Assembly (NCBI GenBank): GCA_019359765.1
Contig: JAHHGU010000033.1
Span: 1-53,716 of the forward strand
DNA: 53,716 nt
DNA from: Aphanothece sp. CMT-3BRIN-NPC111
GTDB taxonomy: Bacteria > Cyanobacteriota > Cyanobacteriia > Cyanobacteriales > JAHHGU01
Direction of reading: 5' to 3'
Of this stretch, positions 35,378-44,172 are shown in pieces; the stretch's first letter is position 1; every line of letters starts with the position of its first letter. The notes beneath the pieces are model-generated. The model did not search any database, was not told the DNA's origin, and was given only the letters and a program-made list of their open reading frames with translations. Made by a program: the position numbers and the translations under genes.

Positions 35378-36862
35378 TTACGGCTCGTCTTTGACTGATG
35401 AGGGAACCACCACCGAGCTAGGTTTCGTGAATTTGGCATGAATCTCTTCAATACCCCGCTCCATCGACCTGACAATTTCCGGAGAATGGGATCTTTGAAT
35501 GACAAACCATCCGCAAGTCACGATCAGGTACATCAAGAACAGGTAAGGAAAAGCATCGTAAGGGGCTTCTGGAACTGGGAAAAGTTTACTACCGGGAATT
35601 CCCACACTTCCCAGAACGGGAATCATCATGAAGCCAACTGCCAATACTGAGAACAGTACATGGTGTAGACGCAGTTTTTTAATCCTGTACAGGTAAACAG
35701 GAGCAGCGATCGAAATCAGGATGTACACCGTTAAAAATCCGTAACTACAAATCGCCCCCAAGTAACCCATACTCTCGAACAGCTTCACATGAAACAGGGA
35801 CATGGAAGCAGGCACTAGAAAGACAATCAGCGAACACATCGTCACGGCAATGTGCGGTGTCCGGTTAGATGAGTGAGATGTACCTAACGAAGAGGGGAAT
35901 AAACCGTGACGAGCCATTGTAAAGAAAACTCTGGCGGCTGGATTGATGCTACCAAGGACACAGGCAAAGAAGCTAAACAAAGCACTGAAAGCAACCAATG
36001 TTCCTAAGAAACCTACTCCTGCTTGTTGGGATAGGAAACCCAGTGGCTCCTCTGTAGTAGTAATGGACACTCCAGTACCGCTAAAACCCAGCACCTCAAT
36101 GTATGTCATCGAAATGAAGAATAGACCAGCCAAGGTAGTACTACCCAGGACAGCTCTGGGGATTGTTCTCAATGGGTTTTTCGCTTCATCACCTAGAGAC
36201 GTAGCGCTTTCAAAGCCAGAGAAACCAAACATGACTAGCACTAGTCCCGTAGCCACACTGCCCGGAGTTACGCCTTGCAAGGTGAATTGGGACATATCCA
36301 GCGCAAAGCCCTTGTGCGCCCAGATAATTATTCCCAAGACGGCGATTAGAGCAAGGGAGGCTCCCTCCATCCATAACATCGCCATTGCTGAGAGCTGGAT
36401 ATCTCTATATGCTGCATACCAAGCAATCCCGGCACCGAGCGCTAGCAGCGTAATGGTCGAGGGATGAATACCCAAGTGACCGATCAGGTGACTGCTAAAG
36501 TTGGCAAAGCCACACAAAACTGACATTCCTGTAAACAAGTAAGCTAGCACCAAGCTCCAGCCACAAATTACACCCGCTGTCGGACCTAACCCTTTAACGA
36601 TGTAGGAGTAGAGGGAACCTGGAGAAGCTGAGCGACTAGCAAATTGATTGATGTTGATACTAACAAGCACCAACCCCACCATGCCGATGAGAAAACTTAG
36701 CCAGGTGCCGTTTCCTGAAAGCGCAACAATCAATCCTATATTTGAGGCGGGCACTGTTGTGGGTGCAATGACCGCAAAGGATTGAGCTAGGACTTCTCCG
36801 AAAGGAAGACAGTTTGGCTTTAAGCCATGAGCACTCTGATTTAGTCGTATTTCACTCGTCAT
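35378..36862 (-). CDS. APC-superfamily amino acid/amine permease
   Basis: About 494 residues and 12 membrane segments. The N-terminal segment has FGEVLAQSFAVIAPTTVPASNIGLIVA, then SASPGSLYSYIVKGLGPTAGVICGWSLVLAYLF, the classical APC helix 1-3 pattern. Later VMFGFSGFESATSLGDEAKNPLRTIPRAVLGS is the helix 6 to 7 signature of amino acid transporters. I use the ATG at 36862 instead of a TTG at 36892. It is the first gene of the apparent operon with two CadD-like genes, and it diverges from a LysR regulator 287 bases away. The substrate is unknown. Confidence 0.8.
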   Translation of the reverse strand: MTSEIRLNQSAHGLKPNCLPFGEVLAQSFAVIAPTTVPASNIGLIVALSGNGTWLSFLIGMVGLVLVSININQFASRSASPGSLYSYIVKGLGPTAGVICGWSLVLAYLFTGMSVLCGFANFSSHLIGHLGIHPSTITLLALGAGIAWYAAYRDIQLSAMAMLWMEGASLALIAVLGIIIWAHKGFALDMSQFTLQGVTPGSVATGLVLVMFGFSGFESATSLGDEAKNPLRTIPRAVLGSTTLAGLFFISMTYIEVLGFSGTGVSITTTEEPLGFLSQQAGVGFLGTLVAFSALFSFFACVLGSINPAARVFFTMARHGLFPSSLGTSHSSNRTPHIAVTMCSLIVFLVPASMSLFHVKLFESMGYLGAICSYGFLTVYILISIAAPVYLYRIKKLRLHHVLFSVLAVGFMMIPVLGSVGIPGSKLFPVPEAPYDAFPYLFLMYLIVTCGWFVIQRSHSPEIVRSMERGIEEIHAKFTKPSSVVVPSSVKDEP

Positions 36863-37148
36863 GTCGAAATTTCCCGCATACAGATTTGCCAATTCGGTGC
36901 GGCTAGCCGAATCAAACCGCTAGGCTTTGTTTCCGCAAGGCTCGATTGCAAAGAACCATGCTTTCAATCTACGCAGGCCAACTAATAAAAGCAAATACTT
37001 TTATTTTTTAAAACGATAAACTAAAGTGATTGAAAACTGGATGTTGAGGTCTAGAGATATTTAGGGAGTTTTAAAAAATACACATGACCAAAAACAAAAA
37101 GGGTCTCAAGCCCCCGACTTCGGTGTAGTAGAGACAATCCCAAATCGT
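36863..37148. promoter_or_regulatory. Divergent promoter region between permease operon and LysR gene
   Basis: The 286-base intergenic region must hold promoters for both directions. An inverted repeat AATAAAAG (36984-36991) with CTTTTATT (36998-37005), six-base spacer, lies near its middle. LysR proteins often bind a T-N11-A type dyad in such a region, and this AT-rich dyad is a candidate. I cannot assign -35 or -10 boxes with confidence. Confidence 0.4.
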
Positions 37149-38066
37149 ATGACACTTGAACAGTTGCGAATTTTTCTAGCGGTGGCAGAACATCTGCACT
37201 TCACCCATGCAGCGGAAGCACTTTATATTACCCAACCTGCTGTCAGTGCGGCGATCCAAAGCCTAGAAAAGGAATACAGTGTGAAACTTTTTCACCGTAT
37301 TGGTCGCCATATCGAGATCGCGGAGGCTGGAAAGTTGCTAGAGGTGGAAGCACGGAAGATTATCGATCAGGTTGCTTTGACTGAGCAAGGTTTGCGGGAA
37401 TTAAACAATTTACAACGAGGTGAGTTGAAACTGGGGGCGAGTCTCACCATTGGCAACTACTGGCTACCCAGAAAAATTAGTCAATTTAAAACACAATATC
37501 CTGGAATCTTTGTAAACTGTACTCTGGGTAATGCAGAAGAAATTTGTGAAGGAACAGCAACGGGACTATTTGATTTAGGTTTAATCACAGGGGAAGTCAA
37601 AGCATCGCTACAGAGTTGTTTAGAGCAAGAAGTGGTGGGGAGCGATCGCTTACAAATTGTTGTTGGCAGCTCTCACCCTTGGTTTGGGCAAGCAGAGATT
37701 CTCTTAGAAGAACTTTCTACAACAAGTTGGGTAATGCGAGAGCAGGGTTCTGGAGCGCAGCAAATATTTGAGCAAGCCTTGCAAAATTGGGGAATCGATC
37801 CCGCAATACTAAATGTAATTTTAGTTTTGAACAGTAGCGAGATGGTAAAGGCGGTAGTTGAAAGTGGCGTGGGTGCCGCTGCTATTCCTGAATTGATGGT
37901 AGAAAAAGAACTACAGCTATCTACTCTGCATGCAGTTCAAGTTATAGATAGTGTGAAAGGAGATAATGTGCACCTTGAAATTGTCGAACCTGTCTGGAAG
38001 CTAAAGCATCGGCAACGTTTTCAGACTCAGATATCCAGGGCATTTGAAAATATTTTAATGCTGTAA
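37149..38066 (+). CDS. LysR-family transcriptional regulator
   Basis: The 305-residue protein has an N-terminal winged helix-turn-helix (MTLEQLRIFLAVAEHLHFTHAAEALYITQPAVSAAIQSLEKEYSVKLFHR, residues 1-50). A linker helix and a periplasmic-binding-like effector domain of two Rossmann lobes follow, with LKLGASLTIGNYWLPRKISQF near 95. Divergent arrangement with the permease/CadD operon is the classical layout for a LysR protein that activates its neighbour in response to a small inducer. The inducer is unknown. No membrane segment is seen. Confidence 0.93.
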   Translation: MTLEQLRIFLAVAEHLHFTHAAEALYITQPAVSAAIQSLEKEYSVKLFHRIGRHIEIAEAGKLLEVEARKIIDQVALTEQGLRELNNLQRGELKLGASLTIGNYWLPRKISQFKTQYPGIFVNCTLGNAEEICEGTATGLFDLGLITGEVKASLQSCLEQEVVGSDRLQIVVGSSHPWFGQAEILLEELSTTSWVMREQGSGAQQIFEQALQNWGIDPAILNVILVLNSSEMVKAVVESGVGAAAIPELMVEKELQLSTLHAVQVIDSVKGDNVHLEIVEPVWKLKHRQRFQTQISRAFENILML

Positions 38067-38180
38067 AGCAAGATTTGTATTTTATTTCAATAGGCTTCTG
38101 GCAAAATTAAAAGTTTCTCCCTATCAGCTCCCATACCCAATCCTGGTTTTATATCTACTTTTTGAACAAACCGCGCAATT

Positions 38181-38213
38181 TTGTAGAGACGTTCAGCCGG
38201 AACGTCTCTACAA
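38181..38213. repeat. GTAGAGACG-family palindrome, copy with 5-base loop
   Basis: Arms TTGTAGAGACGTTC and GAACGTCTCTACAA (14 bases, perfect) flank a five-base loop AGCCG. It lies in the gap between the LysR and prohibitin genes, which converge here; it could serve as a hairpin between their 3' ends. Confidence 0.7.
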
Positions 38214-38295
38214 CTAGAAATTAAAAGAGGGTTAGAGGAGGAGCAGATTTGGTAGTAGGTGTGTTAACCGCAGTAGAAGGCTGCTAGTTAGCCGA

Positions 38296-39111
38296 TCACT
38301 TTTGATTAGCTTTCACTAAGTCATCCACATCTAGTTCTAATAGTTTTGCACTATCATCACTAATAATTAAAGGTAACTTACCATCCCATCTTTCTACTGC
38401 TTGCTTTTTTAAAATCTCAGTAGTTAAAGTCTCACGGATTAGTCTTTGTGCTTCAGCTTCTCCTTTTGCTAAATTAACTTTTGCTTCTGCCTGTTCTAAT
38501 GTCTTCAGCGTTATAAAACTTGCTCGTTTTGCGTCCTGTTCCGCAACCTGTTTCGCCTCTACCGCATCGCTAAATCGTTCTGAGAAGTGGACATGCACTA
38601 AGGAGATATCATCAACCTCAATGTGATAGCTAGCCAGTCGTGTAGTTAATAAATTATCTACGCCAGCTTTTACTTCTCCTCGCTTGGTAATAATTTCTTC
38701 AGCGGTATACTTTGCTATTACTGCCTTGAGGACTTCTTCAACCGCTGGGTTAATAATTCTTTCAACAACCTGGTTCTCGTCACCAATTTGTTGAAAAATA
38801 GCATTTGCTTCCTCTGGAATAATATGCCAGTTAAGAGCTACATCGGTGAAAACATCCTGGAGATCCTTCGAGGAAGCCTCAGCGGAGATTTCCTGCTTTT
38901 GCACTCTAACACTTAAGTTTTGTACAGTATTTACTATAGGAATAATGAAATGAATTCCTTCTCCTAATACTTTTTCTTGCACTTTCCCAAACTGCATAAT
39001 TACGCCCCGTTCGCCAGCATTTACAATCACAATAGGTGTGAAGAGAATAGTTAGCAGCAATAAAAAGAGAATTAGTTTACCACCACTGGGAAGAGCTTTA
39101 ATTTTTTTCAT
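38296..39111 (-). CDS. Prohibitin-family SPFH-domain protein
   Basis: The 271-residue protein has an N-terminal membrane segment (LILFLLLLTILFTPIVIVNAG, about 13-33), then an SPFH/Band 7 domain opening with ERGVIMQFGKVQEKVLGEGIHFIIPIVNTVQ. A coiled-coil follows with KQVAEQDAKRASFITLKTLEQAEAKVNLAKGEAEAQRLI. It should assemble into ring-like membrane scaffolds, like mitochondrial prohibitin and cyanobacterial slr1106-type proteins. Function is not known in detail, and no FtsH gene is nearby. Monocistronic, convergent with the LysR gene. Confidence 0.9.
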   Translation of the reverse strand: MKKIKALPSGGKLILFLLLLTILFTPIVIVNAGERGVIMQFGKVQEKVLGEGIHFIIPIVNTVQNLSVRVQKQEISAEASSKDLQDVFTDVALNWHIIPEEANAIFQQIGDENQVVERIINPAVEEVLKAVIAKYTAEEIITKRGEVKAGVDNLLTTRLASYHIEVDDISLVHVHFSERFSDAVEAKQVAEQDAKRASFITLKTLEQAEAKVNLAKGEAEAQRLIRETLTTEILKKQAVERWDGKLPLIISDDSAKLLELDVDDLVKANQK

Positions 39112-39385
39112 GGCTATCTGGAAATGGTTAGTTTTACTAAATTATTAAATAGCTTTGGTAGATGTACCCAATCTCAAATAATCTCACATTGTACCGAGTT
39201 ACTTCTTCTGATGTTTGAGCAAATCTGCCCAGAGAGCGATGTATGCTCTGGTGGCTCTGCCCTGTGAATGATTCGTCATTTGCTCCTTCCTCAATCCTTG
39301 AATTTTTCTAAATCAATTAAGCAGATAGTTAAAATACGGTATTATCATGGACAAACAGTAGTTTATATCTAAAGGTGCAATTGCA

Positions 39386-40402
39386 GTGACCATTATTGTA
39401 GAAAACGTATCCAAGCAGTTCGGTAGCTTCAAAGCGGTTGACGAAGTTAGCTTAGAAATTAAAACAGGCTCTCTAGTGGCACTACTTGGACCATCAGGGT
39501 CTGGAAAGTCTACTCTGCTGCGGTTGATTGCTGGTTTAGAAAATCCGGATAGAGGCAAAATTTGGATTGCTAACGAGGATGCCACCCGTAAAAGCGTCCA
39601 GCAGCGTGGTATCGGGTTTGTGTTTCAGCACTATGCCTTGTTCAAACACTTGACGGTGCGCCAGAATATCGCTTTTGGGTTACAGATTCGCAACGCGGCT
39701 AAGAATAGAACAAAAGCACGAGTGGAACAACTGCTGGAGTTGGTGCAATTACAAGGGCTGGGCGATCGCTATCCTTCCCAACTCTCTGGTGGTCAGCGGC
39801 AGAGGGTCGCACTGGCGCGGGCGTTGGCTGTTGAACCCAAAGTGCTGCTACTTGATGAACCCTTTGGGGCGCTGGATGCCAAAGTTCGCAAAGATTTGCG
39901 GGCTTGGTTACGTCGCCTTCACGATGAGGTTCATGTGACGACTGTTTTTGTCACCCACGACCAAGAAGAGGCGATGGAAGTCTCCGATGAACTTGTAGTG
40001 ATGAACAAAGGCAGAGTGGAACAAATCGGCACACCCGCGCAGATTTATGATCATCCCGCTACGCCATTTGTAATGAGTTTCATTGGTCCGGTGAATGTTC
40101 TCCCCGGTTCCTCGCGGCTTTTCGCGGATGGAAGGTTCGATAGAATTACTCCACAAGTATTTGTTCGTCCGCACGATGTGCTGGTAACAACCCAACCAAA
40201 TGGGGCTGGCGCTCCTGCAAGAGTTAGCCGCCTAATTCATCTAGGTTGGGAAGTTCAAGCGGAATTAACATTGGATGATGGCCCAGTTGTCAACGCTATC
40301 TTTGCGCGAGAACGTTTTGATGAGTTGAATCTAGAGCCGCAACAACAGGTTTACGTAAGGCCGAAGGATGCAAAAGCCTTTCCACTCCATAACTTGGTCT
40401 AA
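39386..40402 (+). CDS. cysA: Sulfate/thiosulfate ABC transporter ATP-binding protein, CysA-like
   Basis: The 338-residue protein has Walker [10 protein letters not shown] (35-43), Q-loop in [12 protein letters not shown] signature [15 protein letters not shown], Walker [13 protein letters not shown] and switch histidine VTHD. The [23 protein letters not shown] start and the C-terminal TOBE-like part ([17 protein letters not shown]) match CysA. The start is GTG at 39386, with AAAGGTG upstream. Normal cysA genes sit with cysT, cysW and a binding protein; none is here, so the ATPase is an orphan that must work with subunits elsewhere. Related ATPases for molybdate or other anions cannot be fully excluded. 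Confidence 0.85.
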   Translation: MTIIVENVSKQFGSFKAVDEVSLEIKTGSLVALLGPSGSGKSTLLRLIAGLENPDRGKIWIANEDATRKSVQQRGIGFVFQHYALFKHLTVRQNIAFGLQIRNAAKNRTKARVEQLLELVQLQGLGDRYPSQLSGGQRQRVALARALAVEPKVLLLDEPFGALDAKVRKDLRAWLRRLHDEVHVTTVFVTHDQEEAMEVSDELVVMNKGRVEQIGTPAQIYDHPATPFVMSFIGPVNVLPGSSRLFADGRFDRITPQVFVRPHDVLVTTQPNGAGAPARVSRLIHLGWEVQAELTLDDGPVVNAIFARERFDELNLEPQQQVYVRPKDAKAFPLHNLV

Positions 40403-40470
40403 TCATCCGAGGGTTGTCAGCCCCAATAGAAACAGGCTCTTGGTAGTGCCGTCAGGAAGGGACACGCCTT

Positions 40471-40689
40471 GTGGGTGTAGCGACTAATTTACTCCACCCA
40501 GATACATCTCTAGTCTTTGGCAGTTGGAGTTTGCAGCAATTTTTGGCCTTACGTTCAGCCTCCTGCTTAGAACCTATCTGCAAAATAAGTTGGAGTCTGC
40601 GCGATCGCGACTGGCACCCATTCAACCTCACCTGGGAAGACTATAGACAGGCAGCGCCTTCTTTTCAAAGTTGGGATAGCACTGTTTAA
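40471..40689 (+). CDS. Possible small protein, unrecognised
   Basis: A 72-codon frame opens with GTG 68 bases after cysA and ends seven bases before the convergent CadD-like gene. The translation holds LVFGSWSLQQFLALRSASCLEP and ends WEDYRQAAPSFQSWDSTV, with several Trp and no membrane segment. No Shine-Dalgarno is obvious and I know no family. It could be real, or a remnant of a larger gene. Low confidence. Confidence 0.25.
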   Translation: MGVATNLLHPDTSLVFGSWSLQQFLALRSASCLEPICKISWSLRDRDWHPFNLTWEDYRQAAPSFQSWDSTV

Positions 40690-40696
40690 CCCAATT

Positions 40697-41395
40697 TCAA
40701 TTTTTATCCTCTTCAGGCGATCGCTGATCGTTTTTGACTATACCCATCAAACAAAGACAACTAGCAACTAAAGCTAGTGGAGTCAAAGCGCTACTTTCTA
40801 AGACAATAAAAATACCTAACCCAATCAAGACAAAAGGAACAAGAGTATTGCCGTAGCGAGTCAGGACATTTGCGATCGCAGGCTGCTGGGTTAATTTGTC
40901 GGCTGCATAGCACCAAACTGCTATCAACAGAAAGAATACAAATATAATTACCAGCAGACTCGGTAAGTCACTGCTGGCAAACAAGGGTACATAGATGCCA
41001 ATATTATCACCACCATTGGCAACAGTGATGGCTGCCACGCTGTAAGCTTGGGGAGAAAGAAAACTGCCAATTGCCGAGTGCTCAGGCGGCGCTGTTTCTT
41101 CCCCGGCTTCCGAAGCATCCCCTTCCTCATTCAGCAAGCGACTGAGACCTATTGCTATTGGTATTAAGCCAAGTAGTCCAATCCAGCGTTGGGGCACGAT
41201 TAAGCTACCAAAGAAACCGGAAAGGCTAGCGATGATTAGTGCGGTGAAGCCTAGATACTGACCAACCAAGATGTCTTGACGACGGAACCTAGCATTTATC
41301 TGTGCGAAAAACAGCATCAGGATAACAATATCGTCGATATTGGTTGCTGTGAAGGCGGTTACGCCTGTGGGAATTGCAGTTACTAAACTGCTCAT
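40697..41395 (-). CDS. CadD-like cadmium-resistance transporter family protein, paralogue 3
   Basis: About 232 residues; it starts MSSLVTAIPTGVTAFTATNIDDIVILMLFFAQINARFRRQDILVGQYLGF and carries ITVANGGDNIGIYVPLFAS. The internal charged loop (EEGDASEAGEETAPPEHSA) is the most variable part between the three copies. I use the ATG at 41395 over one 11 codons upstream because GGGAG precedes it and paralogue 2 starts alike. It is a stand-alone gene about 5.4 kb from the other two, and its N-terminus is closest to paralogue 2. Confidence 0.82.
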   Translation of the reverse strand: MSSLVTAIPTGVTAFTATNIDDIVILMLFFAQINARFRRQDILVGQYLGFTALIIASLSGFFGSLIVPQRWIGLLGLIPIAIGLSRLLNEEGDASEAGEETAPPEHSAIGSFLSPQAYSVAAITVANGGDNIGIYVPLFASSDLPSLLVIIFVFFLLIAVWCYAADKLTQQPAIANVLTRYGNTLVPFVLIGLGIFIVLESSALTPLALVASCLCLMGIVKNDQRSPEEDKN

Positions 41396-41679
41396 TGTTT
41401 GCACTCCCAGAAAAATTAAAACAAGCATCCCTCAGCCCGCCAATGTCCTGATTGGAAACTTCCCCCAGCCTAATTTCTTGTAAGTAGCTAAGTGATAGTT
41501 TTACCTCTTTTCAAGATAACTACAGTAATTTGCTCGGTTTACGGGAGATTAAGATTAAGCTTAGATTAAGACTAAAGGAAATTCAAGTAAGCTATTCCAC
41601 ATTTAACTTACAATCTTTAATGTTATAAATCTATTACAAACGCCTCTGCCTGTCTCCCCTAATTGCTAAAAGCTAACTG
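41396..41679. other. Intergenic region holding an AGCAATTAG-type repeat
   Basis: About 280 bases between two minus-strand genes. The segment 41659-41690 is an inverted copy of the CTAATTGC/AGCAATTAG repeat family, directly behind the DD-carboxypeptidase stop. Nothing else is supported; the part next to paralogue 3 is AT-rich and probably its promoter. Confidence 0.4.
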
Positions 41680-41690
41680 CTAATTGCTAA
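41659..41690. repeat. AGCAATTAGC-type intergenic repeat, inverted copy
   Basis: Two CTAATTGCTAA-like units flank AAAGCTAACTG. It is the reverse orientation of the units at 3015-3038 and 53684-53716 and lies just past the DD-carboxypeptidase stop codon. Confidence 0.6.
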
Positions 41691-43011
41691 ATTGCGCCTG
41701 AATGCCAGTCATAATTTCATTGCGGCTGGGATCACCGAGGTGTCTGGAGGGGTCAGTAGTACCAGTACTGGGAGCGATCGCAATCGGTGGTGCTTTATGT
41801 ACGCCCCAGCGCTGCAACAGACGTTGAAGTAGCTGGTCTTGCTGGGCACGCAAGCCTTCAATATCGGGACCCCGGTTGATGATAGTAAACCAAACCAAGC
41901 CGCGATCGCGCGTGGGCATGACACCAGCAAGGGCACTTACATCGTTGAGCGTGCCTGTTTTGATCACCGTAGCATTGGGAATCTGCCGTGTCTCCAGCGT
42001 ACCCCGGCGATCGCGACCGGAAACAGGAAAGAGGTCCGCAATTGTCAGATTGTGTGGCTGCAAATAGCGTTGAATTGCAATCAGCATATTGCAGACTGCG
42101 TGGGGGGAGATCTGATTTCCCACCCCTAGCCCGGAACCATTCAGGAGTTGAATTTCTTGCGGGGAAAAACCGGCAGAATTAGCCGCCAGCTGAGATACTA
42201 CTTGGGCACCTCCTAGTGATTTAGCCAGCATCTCCGCCATCTCATTGTTACTGTAGATATTCATCTCCTTCAAAATTTGCGTCAGTTGCATAGAGCGGTG
42301 ACGCAGCAGCAAGATTTGTTTAGGCGCTGAAAAAGTAGCTATCTGGACGCCACCCGCGATCGCCACTTGCGGACGAGGTGTTCCTTGAGGCATTCTCAGG
42401 TACTGGGTGGCAGCAATTGGGGGCCAGGTGGCACTGTTTAATCCTTGCTTGAGCAACTGGCCAGCAACTTCAGGGTTGAACTGGTAATTCATGTAAAAAT
42501 CACCCGCCATTACCAAATTCCCGGCGACACCACGAATACCCATTTGATTGAGGGCGTTTCCCAGAGCGATCGCTTCCTCCCAGACAAAGAAGGGGTCGCC
42601 GTTGCCAGTAATCACCAAATCTCCCTGCAACACCCCATTCTGCACCGGCCCCGTAGTGCTGATCAGCGTTTCAAATTGATGTGCTGGCCCCCATGTTTCC
42701 AATGCTGCCAACGTCGTGGCAACCTTCGTCAAAGACGCCGCTGGGCGGGGAACTGTACCCTGGCGCGCTGTCAGCAGTGCCGGTCCTGACTGCATCCAGA
42801 CGCCTTGATTCGCCGTTTCCATTCCTCTAGCTGATAATTCCCTCAGGTATTGCTGCACCGTACTCTCAACAACTGGATCTGGGCCTGTGGGTAGGGAAAA
42901 TAAAGGAATACCCTGCCATGCCAGCATTTCCGTAGCATTTACATTAGCTGGCTTCATCCCAGCCATATCCAGCCATAGAGCCATCAATCCAGAGCTAAAA
43001 AGTTGCAGCAT
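41680..43011 (-). CDS. dacB: D-alanyl-D-alanine carboxypeptidase/endopeptidase, PBP4 (S13) family
   Basis: This is a 443-residue penicillin-binding protein of the S13 family. The three active-site motifs are present: S-x-x-K as ASLTK (about 92-96), S-x-N as YSNNEMAE (about 257-264) and K-T-G as VIKTGT (about 345-350). The LVITGNGDPFF segment and the inserted middle domain fit PBP4. It trims or cleaves peptidoglycan cross-links in the periplasm. The N-terminus is a weak membrane-like stretch (MLQLFSSGLMALWLDMAG) that may be a signal peptide. The gene is divergent from plsX. Confidence 0.9.
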   Translation of the reverse strand: MLQLFSSGLMALWLDMAGMKPANVNATEMLAWQGIPLFSLPTGPDPVVESTVQQYLRELSARGMETANQGVWMQSGPALLTARQGTVPRPAASLTKVATTLAALETWGPAHQFETLISTTGPVQNGVLQGDLVITGNGDPFFVWEEAIALGNALNQMGIRGVAGNLVMAGDFYMNYQFNPEVAGQLLKQGLNSATWPPIAATQYLRMPQGTPRPQVAIAGGVQIATFSAPKQILLLRHRSMQLTQILKEMNIYSNNEMAEMLAKSLGGAQVVSQLAANSAGFSPQEIQLLNGSGLGVGNQISPHAVCNMLIAIQRYLQPHNLTIADLFPVSGRDRRGTLETRQIPNATVIKTGTLNDVSALAGVMPTRDRGLVWFTIINRGPDIEGLRAQQDQLLQRLLQRWGVHKAPPIAIAPSTGTTDPSRHLGDPSRNEIMTGIQAQFSN

Positions 43012-43134
43012 CGCTTGCTTAGATATTTAGAACAAAACTTAACTTGCTCTCATAATTTCGCTAGTATGGAGCAGTTCCAATGTTATATATAAAGCCTTCT
43101 GGTAGAATTTTTAAGGTTTCTATCATTTTGATCA

Positions 43135-44172
43135 ATGGGATCAACTCGCGCACGGATCGCAATTGACGCTATGGGGGGAGACCACGCCCCCGCCGAAATA
43201 GTTGCTGGGGCTATTAGAGCACATCAGGAACTAGACGTAGAGGTTTTGCTGGTAGGCGACCCAGAGCAGATTGAAGCCTCGCTCAAACAACATACCAGTT
43301 CTCATCTTCCTCTGGAAATCGTTCCCGCTGAGGGCACGATTGAAATGCACGAAGAGCCTCTGAGTGGTTTAAGACGCAAGCCCAAGGCTTCGATCAACGT
43401 AGCGATGCAGTTGGTCAAGAAAAAGCAGGCAGATGCGGTGGTTTCAGCAGGCCATTCTGGAGCCGCTATGGCAGCAGCCCTCCTGAGACTAGGGCGACTT
43501 CCAGGGATTGAGCGACCGGCAATTGGCGCGGTTTTTCCGACGCTAATAGCTGGAAAACCAGTGCTAGTCCTTGATGTCGGCGCAAATGTTGACTGTCGTC
43601 CCAAGTTTTTAGAGCAATTTGCCGTTATGGGGTCGATTTACAGCCAGTACGTGCTGGGTGTGGAAGACCCTAAAGTGGGACTGCTCAATATTGGCGAAGA
43701 AGCTAGTAAGGGTAACGATCTGGCAATTCGCACTCACGAGAAGTTGCAAGAAAATCAGCAAATTTCCTTCATTGGCAACGCCGAAGGTCGCGATGTGCTA
43801 TCAGGCCGTTTTGACATCATCGTTTGCGATGGATTTGCAGGCAATGTCTTGTTGAAATTTGCAGAAGCCGTCGGGGAAATAGTGCTGCAAATCCTCAAAG
43901 AGGAGTTACCACAAGGACTGCACGGTATGATGGGCACAGCCCTCCTTAAACCGAACCTGAAGCGGATTAAGCAGCGGATCGACCACGCAGAACATGGGGG
44001 TGGTTTGCTCTTAGGAGTGGCAGGAGTTTGCATTATTAGTCATGGTAGCTCTCAAGCTCCCTCAATTTTTAATGCGATTCGCTTGGCAAAGGAAGCCATA
44101 GATAACAAGGTTCTAGAACGAATTGGCTCGCAGAACAAGACAACAGCTGGCCAAGCAACTGAGGTTGAGTAA
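43135..44172 (+). CDS. plsX: Phosphate acyltransferase PlsX
   Basis: The 345-residue protein makes acyl-phosphate from acyl-ACP for phospholipid synthesis. Typical features are IAIDAMGGDHAPAEIVAGA at the start, HEEPLSGLRRKPKASINVAMQLVK, VSAGHSGAAMAAALLRLGRLPGI, VLDVGANVDC, GLLNIGEEASKGND and DIIVCDGFAGNVLLKFAE. Its stop codon overlaps the fabH start (TAATG), so the two are translationally coupled. First gene of the plsX-fabH-fabD operon; enzymes of this kind act at the membrane surface. Confidence 0.96.
   Translation: MGSTRARIAIDAMGGDHAPAEIVAGAIRAHQELDVEVLLVGDPEQIEASLKQHTSSHLPLEIVPAEGTIEMHEEPLSGLRRKPKASINVAMQLVKKKQADAVVSAGHSGAAMAAALLRLGRLPGIERPAIGAVFPTLIAGKPVLVLDVGANVDCRPKFLEQFAVMGSIYSQYVLGVEDPKVGLLNIGEEASKGNDLAIRTHEKLQENQQISFIGNAEGRDVLSGRFDIIVCDGFAGNVLLKFAEAVGEIVLQILKEELPQGLHGMMGTALLKPNLKRIKQRIDHAEHGGGLLLGVAGVCIISHGSSQAPSIFNAIRLAKEAIDNKVLERIGSQNKTTAGQATEVE

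Noticed and set aside
35943..36467. 174-codon plus-strand frame antisense to the permease
   Set aside because: Long only because the opposite strand codes for a membrane protein; no known domain.
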